A DNA stretch of 64,000 nucleotides, from assembly GCA_040389965.1 (NCBI GenBank), contig JAZJZF010000064.1, positions 1-64,000 of the forward strand. Direction: 5' to 3'. Position 1 is the stretch's first letter; every line of letters starts with the position of its first letter. Position numbers and translations under genes: made by a program. The notes under the pieces were generated by a model. That model had not been told where the DNA came from. It did no database searches and saw only the letters and a list, made by a program, of their open reading frames with translations. The DNA comes from UBA4416 sp040389965. GTDB lineage: Bacteria > Bacteroidota > Bacteroidia > B-17B0 > Aurantibacillaceae. This document shows, one piece after another, positions 9,621 through 17,869 of this stretch.

Positions 9621-9650
9621 TTTGATATAAAAACAATATTTGTATCTTTG
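9621..9650 (+). promoter_or_regulatory. ndk promoter (Bacteroidota sigma-A type)
   Basis: A -33 TTTG at 9621-9624 and a -7 TATCTTTG at 9643-9650 are spaced 18 bases apart, fitting the known TTTG/TAnnTTTG consensus. The implied transcript starts just before the ATG at 9669, which fixes the short start of ndk. Confidence 0.75.
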
Positions 9651-9668
9651 CAGCCTAAAAAAATAATA

Positions 9669-10088
9669 ATGGCAGGAAATATCACTTTTACAATGATTAA
9701 GCCCGATGCAGTTGAGGCTAACAACATCGGACCAATTTTAGCGAAAATAAACCAATCAGGTTTTAAAATTGTAGCTATGAAATACATGAAATTAAGCAAA
9801 GAAACAGCCGGTAAATTTTATGAAGTTCACAAAGAACGTCCTTTTTATGGCGAACTGGTTGATTATATGAGCAGCGGACCAATTGTTGCAGCGGTTTTAT
9901 CTAAAGACAATGCCGTTGCTGAATACAGAACTTTAATTGGTGCTACTGATCCTACTAAAGCTGACGAAGGAACAATTCGTAAACTATTTGCAAAATCAAT
10001 TGCTGCTAATGCCGTACACGGTTCTGATAGCGATGAGAACGCAAATATTGAAGCAAACTTTTTCTTTTCTCAAACAGAAAGATTCTAA
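9669..10088 (+). CDS. ndk: nucleoside-diphosphate kinase
   Basis: This 139-residue Ndk transfers the gamma phosphate from ATP to NDPs. It begins MAGNITFTMIKPDAVEANN, typical of the family. The active-site histidine is in NAVHGSDSDENA (about 117) and the C-terminus is FFFSQTERF. The open frame extends upstream to 9570, but the promoter at 9621-9650 and family length place the start at 9669. A strong terminator follows. Confidence 0.96.
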   Translation: MAGNITFTMIKPDAVEANNIGPILAKINQSGFKIVAMKYMKLSKETAGKFYEVHKERPFYGELVDYMSSGPIVAAVLSKDNAVAEYRTLIGATDPTKADEGTIRKLFAKSIAANAVHGSDSDENANIEANFFFSQTERF

Positions 10089-10111
10089 ATAAAAACAACT
10101 GTTTTTTAATG

Positions 10112-10147
10112 AATAAAGGGCTGCATTTTGTAGCCCTTTATTTTTAT
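10112..10147 (+). terminator. ndk terminator
   Basis: An 11-bp perfect stem AATAAAGGGCT/AGCCCTTTATT (10112-10122, 10132-10142) is followed by a T-tract. Confidence 0.85.
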
Positions 10148-10168
10148 ATTTACAATTAAAATCACAGT

Positions 10169-11734
10169 TTGAAAATATTAATCCCACCATTTCTTAAAAA
10201 GCTAGATAACTATTTGTTATTGAACTACCCTACAATATGGGTTAGCCGAATTCATTACGTATTGGCTTTTGGAATACTGATGAGTGCTTTCTCCGCCCTT
10301 ATAGGCTTTATAATTCCTGTGGAGATTACCCAAACGCAGAGCCTGGGCTTATGGTATTTTCTATTTACCATATTAGCCATTATAGCCCTGTGTTTCTGGA
10401 TATACCGGAATATAATCTTTAACATCGAAAAAAAATTTGGTAAAAGAAAATGGCTTGATGAATACAAGGTGTTTTTTCTGAATTTTATATGCGTTGTTAT
10501 TTTCGCAAGCTTTCCTATTTCATTTACGGCCATCTACAACTTACGTGTTGCCCTTACGGTAAGTGATGAAGAACTGATCGGTGATATCAATAAATTAAAT
10601 ATCGGCGACTCCTATATCATTAATAACATTGGCAATTATGAAACCTATTACGATACCACAAAAAAAACAAACTATTATAATTTAAAAAAACGGGTCACTT
10701 TCGAAAACTACACTCCCTGGGAATTAAGAGAGAATAAACGCGCATATGCCAGATTACTGCATGCTCCCGAGCTGGAAATCATTTACAAACACCACCAGAG
10801 CGAACACGAAATTAAGGGCTATATCCTCGACTATATAAGCGTTTATAAAAAATACAATTTAGATTACAATCAATTCTCTAATCCGGTGGATAGTATTTAT
10901 GCAAGGTATATTACGCTTTTAAAAAATTCGCCGGTCGATGGTGCCAATTTTAATTACAATTATTATTATAGCTACGAACTGGAAAGCACTATTAGTAACA
11001 TCACAAGAGCCAAATTCAGGCCGCTCTTTATATGGGAAACCGGATTTTTGATATTTATATTTTACACGGCCTTATACCTCTCGTTATTGATTATGCTGTT
11101 TAAAATGGTACAATGGAGACAGTTTTTATTAACCCTGCTGGCGCTCATTCTCATTCCCATTCTACTCTTTATTGCCACTCAGCTATTACCCTACTCAGGC
11201 ACCAGCAGAGATGATACATATGTGACATTGCTGCTGATCACATTTGGAGTAGCTATTTGCTTTACATTTTTTGATCTCGGAAAAACCAAACAATTTAACG
11301 CATTTAGAAACATTTGTGCTCAAATTGTGTATTTAGGAATGCCCGTACTACCTTTGGTTATTGTAGCCATTTCAAGGAGCCTTTTTTACGATTACAACTA
11401 CGATTATGCAACTACCGAAACAGTGCCCGTTGCTATGGCCGAGGTTACCGATACGATACAAGCCCCGCTTATTGATTCATCAATATCCGACTCTGCTTTA
11501 ATAGCCCTTACTCAGGCCAACACGATGGATGTTATGAATAGTGCAGTCCCGAATAATTATTACAATTCGTTCAACTATATTTATCATCAACTTGAACAGG
11601 AATACTGGATGCGGATTTACGAATTATCAATGATAATTGCCATGTATGGAGGCATTGTTTTATTTATCGTTGTTATTGTACCCTTAATGAAACAGCTTTT
11701 TGTAAAACAAATGGCACTTCCCCGTAAAAGCTAA
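10169..11734 (+). CDS. hypothetical polytopic membrane protein
   Basis: I do not recognise this 521-residue protein. It has roughly seven to eight hydrophobic segments (near 25-50, 60-85, 105-130, 285-310, 315-335, 345-365, 375-400 and 475-500). A large Tyr/Asn-rich soluble loop (about 130-280) separates the third and fourth; a second loop near 405-470 is acidic. The frame opens with TTG at 10169; the next in-frame ATG falls inside the first membrane segment, so TTG is preferred. Its stop overlaps the GSCFA gene start (TAATG), indicating translational coupling. It may be an envelope permease-like protein, but no family signature was seen. Confidence 0.6.
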   Translation: MKILIPPFLKKLDNYLLLNYPTIWVSRIHYVLAFGILMSAFSALIGFIIPVEITQTQSLGLWYFLFTILAIIALCFWIYRNIIFNIEKKFGKRKWLDEYKVFFLNFICVVIFASFPISFTAIYNLRVALTVSDEELIGDINKLNIGDSYIINNIGNYETYYDTTKKTNYYNLKKRVTFENYTPWELRENKRAYARLLHAPELEIIYKHHQSEHEIKGYILDYISVYKKYNLDYNQFSNPVDSIYARYITLLKNSPVDGANFNYNYYYSYELESTISNITRAKFRPLFIWETGFLIFIFYTALYLSLLIMLFKMVQWRQFLLTLLALILIPILLFIATQLLPYSGTSRDDTYVTLLLITFGVAICFTFFDLGKTKQFNAFRNICAQIVYLGMPVLPLVIVAISRSLFYDYNYDYATTETVPVAMAEVTDTIQAPLIDSSISDSALIALTQANTMDVMNSAVPNNYYNSFNYIYHQLEQEYWMRIYELSMIIAMYGGIVLFIVVIVPLMKQLFVKQMALPRKS

Positions 11735-12711
11735 TGCAGTTTCATTTAGATTTTAATCCCGGTATCAGTGCTGATAAAATACAACATCAACACTCCGTAT
11801 TACTCATTGGTTCATGCTTTACCGAACATATTGAAAAGAAATTAAGCGCTGCTAAATTCAATTGTGATTCTAATCCCTTTGGCATTGTGTTTAACCCCAA
11901 AAGCATTGCTATTGGCTTAATACGCATTATCGAAAAAAATTATTTTACCGAAAATGATCTTATGAATACCGGCGAAAGCTGGATATCCTTAGAAACCCAT
12001 ACCGCTTTATCAAAATCATCGAAAGAAGAATTATTAAGCACTTTAAATAACCTGATCGATCAATGGCATCTTCATTTATCCAAATCCAATTGGCTCATCC
12101 TTACATTTGGTTCTGCCCATTACTACCAATATAACCAAACAGGCAGTACAGTAGCTAATTGCCATAAATTACCGGGCCAGGCTTTTACAAAAAAGACAGA
12201 TGATCCTACGCAGATAGAAACAACCTATACCTTATTGCTCAAAAAACTACATCAACTCAACCCTTCATTAAAAGTACTTTTTACGGTTTCTCCGGTCAAA
12301 CACCTGCGCGACGGCGTTATTCAAAACAACCTTAGTAAAGCTATTCTCACGGTAAGCATTCACACTATTATCAGGCAAAATAAAAACTGTTTCTACTTTC
12401 CGGCATATGAATTAGTAAACGACGATTTAAGAGATTACCGTTTCTATGAGCCCGACATGGCACATCCCAACAAACAAGCTATTGAATATGTATGGAACAA
12501 GTTTGCGGATACCTATTTTGATAAAGAAACACTTACCATGGTTGATAAATTCAACGAACTTCATTCGTCTATGAACCACCGCCCTTTACACATACATACT
12601 AAAGCCTTTACTGACTTTAAAGCCGCGCAATTAAAAAAATGCCTTCAATTACAGAAATTGTATCCATATGTAAATCTTGAAAACGAAATCTCTTATTTTT
12701 CCAAACCTTGA
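11734..12711 (+). CDS. GSCFA-domain protein
   Basis: This 325-residue member of the GSCFA family carries the namesake motif in LLIGSCFTEHIEKKL (about 25-39), followed by NPFGIVFNP and, later, VLFTVSPVKHLRDG and DMAHPNKQAIEY. GSCFA proteins belong to the SGNH-hydrolase-like fold, but their substrate is unknown. The Ser of GSC and the Asp/His of D-x-x-H-P-N would be the expected catalytic residues, by inference. It is the central gene of a tightly overlapping trio (one-base overlap upstream, four-base overlap downstream). Confidence 0.85.
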   Translation: MQFHLDFNPGISADKIQHQHSVLLIGSCFTEHIEKKLSAAKFNCDSNPFGIVFNPKSIAIGLIRIIEKNYFTENDLMNTGESWISLETHTALSKSSKEELLSTLNNLIDQWHLHLSKSNWLILTFGSAHYYQYNQTGSTVANCHKLPGQAFTKKTDDPTQIETTYTLLLKKLHQLNPSLKVLFTVSPVKHLRDGVIQNNLSKAILTVSIHTIIRQNKNCFYFPAYELVNDDLRDYRFYEPDMAHPNKQAIEYVWNKFADTYFDKETLTMVDKFNELHSSMNHRPLHIHTKAFTDFKAAQLKKCLQLQKLYPYVNLENEISYFSKP

Positions 12712-13406
12712 AAGCTGCCAAACATATCTTTTTTGACCTCGATCACACACTTTGGGATTTCGAAAAAAATTCCAGGGAAGCCATCCTGCACTTGTTTCTC
12801 GAATACAAGTTCGATGTTACATTTAAAACCGATTTTGAAACGTTTATTGGTGTTTATGAAAACATCAACCACCATCTCTGGCAGTTATATGCTCTGCAGC
12901 AGGTTAGCAAAGAAGAACTGCGGTACCAGCGTTTTTATAAAACATTTCTTCATTTTAATTTCGATAGGATTGATGTTGCTAAACTATGGGCAGACGAATA
13001 CCTTACTATATCGCCTTATAAAACACACTTAATTGAAGGAACTTTTGATATTTTAAACTATTTAAAAGAAAAAAATTATGTGCTACATATTATTACCAAT
13101 GGCTTTAAAGAGGTGCAGCATATTAAACTGACACAATCTAAACTAAAAGATTTTTTCCGGCATATCATTATCTCAGAAGATCATGGCTTCAATAAGCCTG
13201 ATATCAGGATTTTTGAGCTGGCTCAGGAGCTCTCGGGAGCAAATACCGCTGAATGTGTTATGATTGGCGATAATTATGAAAATGACATTGTAGGCGCATT
13301 GAATGCTAACTGGAAAGCTGTGCACCTTTCCGAAAAACCTCAACAAAATTCTGATGTAAATTTTTACCGGATCGGTACATTACCGGAATTAAAAAATCTC
13401 CTGTAA
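12708..13406 (+). CDS. YjjG-type HAD nucleotidase
   Basis: This 232-residue HAD-superfamily hydrolase has motif I FFDLDHTLWDF (nucleophile Asp near 10), motif II IITNGF (about 125), a lysine in HGFNKPD (about 155) and motif IV CVMIGDNYENDIVGA (about 180). The set matches the YjjG family of noncanonical pyrimidine nucleotidases (house-cleaning dUMP/dTMP-type phosphatases). It begins with TTG at 12708 inside the GSCFA stop (TTGA), so it is translationally coupled. It ends two bases from the convergent DoxX gene. Confidence 0.85.
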   Translation: MKAAKHIFFDLDHTLWDFEKNSREAILHLFLEYKFDVTFKTDFETFIGVYENINHHLWQLYALQQVSKEELRYQRFYKTFLHFNFDRIDVAKLWADEYLTISPYKTHLIEGTFDILNYLKEKNYVLHIITNGFKEVQHIKLTQSKLKDFFRHIIISEDHGFNKPDIRIFELAQELSGANTAECVMIGDNYENDIVGALNANWKAVHLSEKPQQNSDVNFYRIGTLPELKNLL

Positions 13407-13407
13407 A

Positions 13408-14349
13408 TTAGGGCTTAGCCAGCCATTTTTCAACTTCAGACTGATCAAGCTCCATATAATTGACATCATTTTCAACCATGGAGTTATTTACCAGGTAAAT
13501 AGCAGGTAGGTTTAAGCCACCCATATATACAAAGCTGGGGCCATTCAGAATGCAATAATCAATGTTCCTGGCCTTTGTATCATCAAAAAACGGTTGAATG
13601 TTCTTATAATCTCCATTTAAGATCAGGTAAATAGAAATCTCCGGATTCTTTTCTTTAATAAGCTTTAGTTTTTTTGCGGCAATGCGACAATGCGGACAGG
13701 TTAAGCTCATAAAAGAAATAATGTGTTTTCCGGTACTTAAGCTATGCGGAGCCTTATGTATTTTATTGTATTTATATACACTATCAAGCTCTAATTTAAA
13801 ATTGTCTTTTTTCTTGGTTAAATATGCTTCCGAAAAGTTCAGATCAACATAGTTTAAAATGTGAGGAAGCGCAAATGCCGTTAAAAACAGAGCTGCTGTT
13901 AACCATTTGCCCAGCTTTCTAAAATTAAATCCATCATAAAACCTGTAAATAACAAGACTTACAGCTATCATGATAATATTTTTAATAAGAGCCTGTAGGG
14001 GTGTCATGGATATTGCCGTACCGAAACAGCCGCAATTACCATTATTACCTGTTGTTGCCATTACAAAAATCAAATAAATGCAGAAAACAATTAGGGAGAT
14101 AACCGTTAGTTTAATTGTAAACTTTCTGATAAACAACCCCATGATAAGCATAAAACCAATAAAGAACTCCAGACCTATCATAAAACGGGCAATAAAAGGC
14201 GCTAAACGCCATCCACCTATACCCAGATCTACAAAGGTATATTCGAAGGGCTCAATAGGATGTAATTTTGTATAACCGCTATATAAAAATACCAGGCCCA
14301 TAAATGAACATAGTAAAAAGAAAAAAAGTTTAATAAGTAATGCTTTCAC
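13408..14349 (-). CDS. DoxX/MauE-like membrane protein fused to a thioredoxin-fold domain
   Basis: This 313-residue fusion has an N-terminal four-helix membrane module (about 1-165) of the DoxX/MauE type, with a cysteine pair in NGNCGCFGTA. The C-terminal periplasmic thioredoxin-like domain has TCPHCRIAAKKL (about 223-235) as redox motif. Such fusions are widespread in Bacteroidota and are thought to pass electrons from the membrane to periplasmic thiols. Immediate neighbours are convergent upstream and a lipoprotein cluster downstream. The redox partner is unknown. Confidence 0.75.
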   Translation of the reverse strand: MKALLIKLFFFLLCSFMGLVFLYSGYTKLHPIEPFEYTFVDLGIGGWRLAPFIARFMIGLEFFIGFMLIMGLFIRKFTIKLTVISLIVFCIYLIFVMATTGNNGNCGCFGTAISMTPLQALIKNIIMIAVSLVIYRFYDGFNFRKLGKWLTAALFLTAFALPHILNYVDLNFSEAYLTKKKDNFKLELDSVYKYNKIHKAPHSLSTGKHIISFMSLTCPHCRIAAKKLKLIKEKNPEISIYLILNGDYKNIQPFFDDTKARNIDYCILNGPSFVYMGGLNLPAIYLVNNSMVENDVNYMELDQSEVEKWLAKP

Positions 14350-14465
14350 AGTATATAATAATTAACAGTGGGTGAATTTTAAATCCGTCAAATTTAGCTT
14401 TTTATTTGTTTTAAGATTCTACGATCTTAAAATATGGACTAAATTGAAATACATTTTTTGTTAAA

Positions 14466-14503
14466 CAAAAAAGCTATCTGTCTCACGACAGATAGCTTTT
14501 TTT
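14466..14503 (-). terminator. terminator of the two-gene lipoprotein operon
   Basis: A 12-bp perfect stem AAGCTATCTGTC/GACAGATAGCTT (14471-14482, 14487-14498) is flanked by A and T tracts, downstream of the minus-strand gene ending at 14524. Confidence 0.85.
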
Positions 14504-14523
14504 ATGTAGATAATTTGTAAAGA

Positions 14524-14859
14524 TTATTTTAAAGTACAGTCACCTGTAGTTGTAGTAGTTTCTGTTTTTGTATAAGCAGAATTTCCTGAACCACCTTGAC
14601 TTACTTCTACTTCAGTGCTTGATCCACCGTAGCAAGTATATTTTCTTCTTGCATCTTTTTTCTTCAATTTGTCAATTGTTTCAGTAGATGTAGTTGAATA
14701 AACGTCTGTTTGTGTATCATCATTAAAAATAGTGTTATTTGCATAATCAGTAAAAGTAACTTTATTTACTGATGCAGTACAAGTACATGTTCTTGATTTC
14801 GCACAAGATGCTGCTAATAAACCTAAGCTAGCAACTGATAATATCATTAATTTTTTCAT
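14524..14859 (-). CDS. small lipoprotein, CxC family, copy 1
   Basis: This 111-residue lipoprotein has an N-terminal signal and lipobox (LLAASC, Cys near 19), immediately followed by AKSRTCTCTASVN. It is clearly related to the next two genes, which share a lipobox, a basic pair, a C-x-C motif, a Thr/Ser-rich strand region, a K(K)xDA motif and a further Cys (Cys-Tyr-Gly here). Function is unknown. It lies 24 bases after copy 2 with no promoter between, so the two are co-transcribed. Confidence 0.75.
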   Translation of the reverse strand: MKKLMILSVASLGLLAASCAKSRTCTCTASVNKVTFTDYANNTIFNDDTQTDVYSTTSTETIDKLKKKDARRKYTCYGGSSTEVEVSQGGSGNSAYTKTETTTTTGDCTLK

Positions 14860-14883
14860 ATCGTTTTTTTTAAAGTTTTAAAA

Positions 14884-15141
14884 TTATTTTAATTTACAAT
14901 CAGCCAATGAGGTACCTGTTGAAGAATAACCTACTCCTGTTTGAGTGTAAGTAGTGTTATCTTTTGTACAAAGATACTTAGCATCAGATTTTTTAATTTT
15001 TGTGTAAGTTGTTGACTCAGTGTGAGAAGTTACATTAGTTGTACCACTTTGAGTATAAGTACACTCACAAGTTCTGTCTTTTTTGCAAGACGCAAGGCTT
15101 AATGCCACAACTGCAAAAGAAAATAAAGTAATTTTTTTCAT
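14884..15141 (-). CDS. small lipoprotein, CxC family, copy 2
   Basis: An 85-residue lipoprotein: signal peptide MKKITLFSFAVVALSLASC, then KKDRTCECTYTQSG and IKKSDAKYLC. It is a paralogue of copies 1 and 3. A Bacteroidota promoter (TATATTTG on the minus strand) lies about 26 bases upstream. The four downstream cysteines could form two disulfides or bind a metal; that is inference only. Confidence 0.75.
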   Translation of the reverse strand: MKKITLFSFAVVALSLASCKKDRTCECTYTQSGTTNVTSHTESTTYTKIKKSDAKYLCTKDNTTYTQTGVGYSSTGTSLADCKLK

Positions 15142-15166
15142 TATTTTAGGTTTTTAAAAGTTTTGG

Positions 15167-15196
15167 CAAATATAACTATATTTTTCAAATACCAAA
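15167..15196 (-). promoter_or_regulatory. promoter of the two-gene lipoprotein operon
   Basis: On the minus strand, TTTG (15193-15196) and TATATTTG (15167-15174) with 18-base spacing match the Bacteroidota consensus upstream of the gene starting at 15141. Confidence 0.65.
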
Positions 15197-15326
15197 TACC
15201 CAATATAAGGTATTTCTTTAAAAAACTTCAAAAAACGCCGGTTGATATGTTAAAAATTAACCTCTATCGATTTTACACCATGCCTTTCACAGCTTAAAAC
15301 GGGCTCGAACAGCCGGTTTTGGGCAA

Positions 15327-15361
15327 AAAAAAAGCTACCTATCAAATAGGTAGCTTTTTTG
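15327..15361 (-). terminator. terminator of small lipoprotein copy 3
   Basis: A 10-bp stem AAGCTACCTA/TAGGTAGCTT (15332-15341, 15347-15356) is flanked by A8 and T6 tracts. It resembles the 14466 terminator, consistent with duplication of whole gene units. Confidence 0.85.
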
Positions 15362-15379
15362 TAATAATTAATTACTTAA

Positions 15380-15607
15380 TTATTTCACTTTTGATTCGCA
15401 AGTGTAACCAATTGAAGACCAAGAAGATCCAGCTGCATCACAAGCAGATTTAGCATCACCTTTTTTGATTTTACCTAAATCAAATGTGTAGCTAGCTGCA
15501 AATCCATTAGATGAATTGTTAGTTGTACAAACACAAGTGTAATTTTTTTTGCAAGATGCAAAAGAAGCTGCAACGATAACTGCTGCTAATAATGTAATTT
15601 TTTTCAT
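15380..15607 (-). CDS. small lipoprotein, CxC family, copy 3
   Basis: A 75-residue lipoprotein: MKKITLLAAVIVAASFASC signal and lipobox, then KKNYTCVCTTNNSSN, IKKGDAKSACDAAG and a final YTCESKVK. It is the shortest of the three related genes and has its own terminator. Its upstream minus-strand sequence contains TTTG-N18-TAGTTTCG, a plausible promoter. Function is unknown. The stretch 15608-15890 upstream holds no other recognisable feature. Confidence 0.7.
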   Translation of the reverse strand: MKKITLLAAVIVAASFASCKKNYTCVCTTNNSSNGFAASYTFDLGKIKKGDAKSACDAAGSSWSSIGYTCESKVK

Positions 15608-15890
15608 TTTATTTAGTTTTTTAAAAGTTTGAGCGAAACTAAACCTTTTTTTCCAATCTGCAAAATTTAAAAATTGCCAGTTTCTCAGTTATACCAAGGA
15701 AGTATGCCGATTTAAAAATGGAAATACCCATTTTACAAGGCTTTTAAGACATATGCTATTTTTGAACACGCATATCTTAATAACTCTAAATCACTATAAA
15801 TGAGTATTAACACCCTTTTTGATAACCTTTTTTTTAAGTTAAAAGAACACAGCCAGTAGCTATCCCGGGATCATAAGCGGTATAATTGAC

Positions 15891-16478
15891 TTAGCCGTGA
15901 ATGGTTTCTTTTTTGCTGTATTTTTTTAAGACACTGGCCTCATAATCGAGCCATTGTTGCCATCTGGCATCAATGTTTTCGGTTTCTGCTCCATATTTAC
16001 GGGCAAATCCTATAAACAAGGTATAATGTGTGGCCTCGCTAATCATTAGTTCGTGGTAAAACTCCTTTAAATCCTCATCATTTATCTGTTCTGACAGTAA
16101 TTTAAAGCGTTCGCAGCTCCTGGCTTCTATCATAGCGGCAAATAACAACCTGTCTATCAGTACAATTCCCTTTCTGTGGTCGCCTTTACGCATAAATTTA
16201 TAAAGCTCCCCAACATATTCGTCCTTGCGTTCAAAACCCAGCTTAAGGCCACGATCTTTTATTTTTTGATGAACCATTTCAAAATGTGTGAGCTCTTCTT
16301 TGGCCAGCTTAAGCATTTCGTCCACTAAATCGGTATGATAGGGATAACTGATCATAATAGATAAGGCATTTGTTGCGGCTTTTTGTTCGCAATAGGCATG
16401 ATCCGTTAAAATTTCTTCGATATTTTTTTCTACGATATTTACCCAGCGAGGGTCTGTTTCTAATTTTAAGCCAAGCAT
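15891..16478 (-). CDS. miaE: tRNA-(ms2io6A)-hydroxylase-like diiron protein
   Basis: This 195-residue four-helix diiron protein of the MiaE family shows metal-ligand spacing in ILTDHAYCEQKAA, AKEELTHFEMVH, ARSCERFKLLSE and MISEATHYTLFIG, i.e. repeated E-x-x-H motifs. MiaE hydroxylates the isopentenyl group of ms2i6A-37 in tRNA. Bacteroidota commonly encode this shorter form, and its role there is inferred from homology. It is transcribed alone between the lipoproteins and the marR gene. Confidence 0.85.
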   Translation of the reverse strand: MLGLKLETDPRWVNIVEKNIEEILTDHAYCEQKAATNALSIMISYPYHTDLVDEMLKLAKEELTHFEMVHQKIKDRGLKLGFERKDEYVGELYKFMRKGDHRKGIVLIDRLLFAAMIEARSCERFKLLSEQINDEDLKEFYHELMISEATHYTLFIGFARKYGAETENIDARWQQWLDYEASVLKKYSKKETIHG

Positions 16479-16546
16479 CTACGTTATATTTGACTACAAA
16501 TGTCGGAAACTAATTTAGAATATCACATCTAAATTTTAAGGAAGCG

Positions 16547-16999
16547 TTAATCTCTTAACTTATCCAGTAAATGGTTCAGGGTTACCATTTCTTCAGGAGT
16601 TAAAGAACTAAAAACATCTTTAAAGTTCTCATCAATATTATCCAGCGATGTTAAAAGCTCAAGGCCTTTATCGGTAATAATAATATCTACACTTCTCCTG
16701 TCCATCGGACATTCCTTTCTATGCAGAAGTCCTTTTGCTTTTAATTTATCTACAATGCGGGAAGCATCGCTCATTCGGTCGAGCATGCGCTCTTTTATTA
16801 ATTTAATGCTACAAGGGTTAGGATATTGTCCTCTCAGAATTCTTAATACATTAAATTGTTGTATGGTAATGTCAGATTTCTTTTTAAAAAATGAGCTATA
16901 TAAGGAATTAAGCCAGTTGTGAGTATACGTGAGATTTATAGCCAGTTTTTGGTTTTCGCTCTTAAATTTTTTTTGTTGTATTTCTTCCTCTAATTTCAA
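16547..16999 (-). CDS. MarR-family transcriptional regulator
   Basis: A 150-residue winged-helix regulator: FNVLRILRGQYP (helix 2-3), SIKLIKERMLDRMSDASRIVDKL (recognition helix region, abbreviated here) and the wing CPMDRRSVDIIITDKG with the conserved DRR. It lies directly downstream of a yceI gene on the same strand, with a terminator-like hairpin between them, a pairing common in this phylum. It probably represses the yceI promoter through the GTTACAACA repeats at 17694-17718 (inference). Confidence 0.85.
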   Translation of the reverse strand: MKLEEEIQQKKFKSENQKLAINLTYTHNWLNSLYSSFFKKKSDITIQQFNVLRILRGQYPNPCSIKLIKERMLDRMSDASRIVDKLKAKGLLHRKECPMDRRSVDIIITDKGLELLTSLDNIDENFKDVFSSLTPEEMVTLNHLLDKLRD

Positions 17000-17017
17000 T
17001 CTTTCCGGTATTTAAAA

Positions 17018-17047
17018 AATCCCCTGTAAATTATTTACAGGGGATAA
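17018..17047 (-). terminator. terminator or attenuator between yceI and marR
   Basis: An 11-bp perfect stem TCCCCTGTAAA/TTTACAGGGGA (17020-17030, 17034-17044) is followed on the minus strand by a T-run. Partial read-through would let marR be expressed from the yceI promoter. Confidence 0.75.
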
Positions 17048-17053
17048 ATTTAA

Positions 17054-17653
17054 TTATTTTGCTTTTGTCATCTCTACGTTAATGTCTAATCTTACATCTT
17101 CACCTAAAGCAACACCACCTGCTTCTAAAGCAGCATTATATTTCAATCCAAAATCAATACGGTTAATAGTACCTGTTACTTTAAAAGCATAACGCTCCAT
17201 TCCATAAGGATCTTTTACAATTTTAGAAGCACCGATAGCTGTTAATGTTACAGCTTTAGTAACTCCATGCATTGTTAAATTACCAACCAATGTATAAGTA
17301 CCTTTTACTTTTCCTGGTTTCATAGATGTGCTTACAAATGTAATTTTAGGGAATTTAGCAACATCAAAAAAGTCAGGACTTTTTAAGTGGCCATCTCTTT
17401 TTTCATCATCTGTGTTAATGCTTGCTGCATCTACTGAGAAGTCAATTTTAGCGTCTGTGAAATCAGCATCCGGTTTTACAGAAGCCACTTTTCCTTCATA
17501 AACTTTAAATTTTCCTTCTGTTTCGCTCACCATCATGTGAGTTACCGCAAATCCTAATTTACTGTGGGATGCATCTACATTCCAGTTTGTTTGTGCTTTT
17601 GCACCAAATGTTAAAGCAGCTACGGCTACTAATGTTGTTAAGGTTGTTTTCAT
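17054..17653 (-). CDS. YceI family periplasmic lipocalin-like protein
   Basis: A 199-residue protein with a signal peptide (MKTTLTTLVAVAALTFGAKA) and a YceI fold: WNVDASHSKLGFAVTHMM, then ASINTDDEKRDGHLKS, FPKITFVS, VGNLTMHGVTK and RIDFGLKYNAALE. YceI proteins bind isoprenoid-type or amphiphilic lipids in the periplasm. It is preceded by a promoter and candidate operator and followed by a hairpin and a MarR regulator, suggesting lipid- or stress-responsive control. Confidence 0.9.
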   Translation of the reverse strand: MKTTLTTLVAVAALTFGAKAQTNWNVDASHSKLGFAVTHMMVSETEGKFKVYEGKVASVKPDADFTDAKIDFSVDAASINTDDEKRDGHLKSPDFFDVAKFPKITFVSTSMKPGKVKGTYTLVGNLTMHGVTKAVTLTAIGASKIVKDPYGMERYAFKVTGTINRIDFGLKYNAALEAGGVALGEDVRLDINVEMTKAK

Positions 17654-17684
17654 TGACTTGTAGTTTAGGGTTTAAATTATGGCA

Positions 17685-17718
17685 CAAATGTAAGTTACAA
17701 CAATATATGTTACAACAT
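17685..17718 (-). promoter_or_regulatory. yceI promoter with candidate MarR operator
   Basis: The minus-strand -7 box TACATTTG lies at 17685-17692. Just upstream are two direct GTTACAACA copies (17694-17702 and 17709-17717), 15 bases apart. The second sits in a near-palindrome ATGTTACAACAT (17707-17718). Repeats beside the promoter of a gene linked to marR are a natural operator candidate. Confidence 0.55.
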
Positions 17719-17820
17719 TAAATATTAAATTTTTGTTAATTGCTTGTTATTGAATTGGTTTAATTATTAAAAATCAATTTTATTTTAATGGTTGATGCTG
17801 GTAAAACAGGCAAATTCTAT

Positions 17821-17828
17821 TATCTTTG
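17821..17828 (+). promoter_or_regulatory. thrS operon promoter -7 box
   Basis: TATCTTTG matches the Bacteroidota -7 consensus 41 bases upstream of the thrS start; a clear -33 element is not obvious. Confidence 0.55.
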
Positions 17829-17869
17829 TTGTCCTAAATTAAAACCCACGTTGTAAGTGGGGAAAGCTT

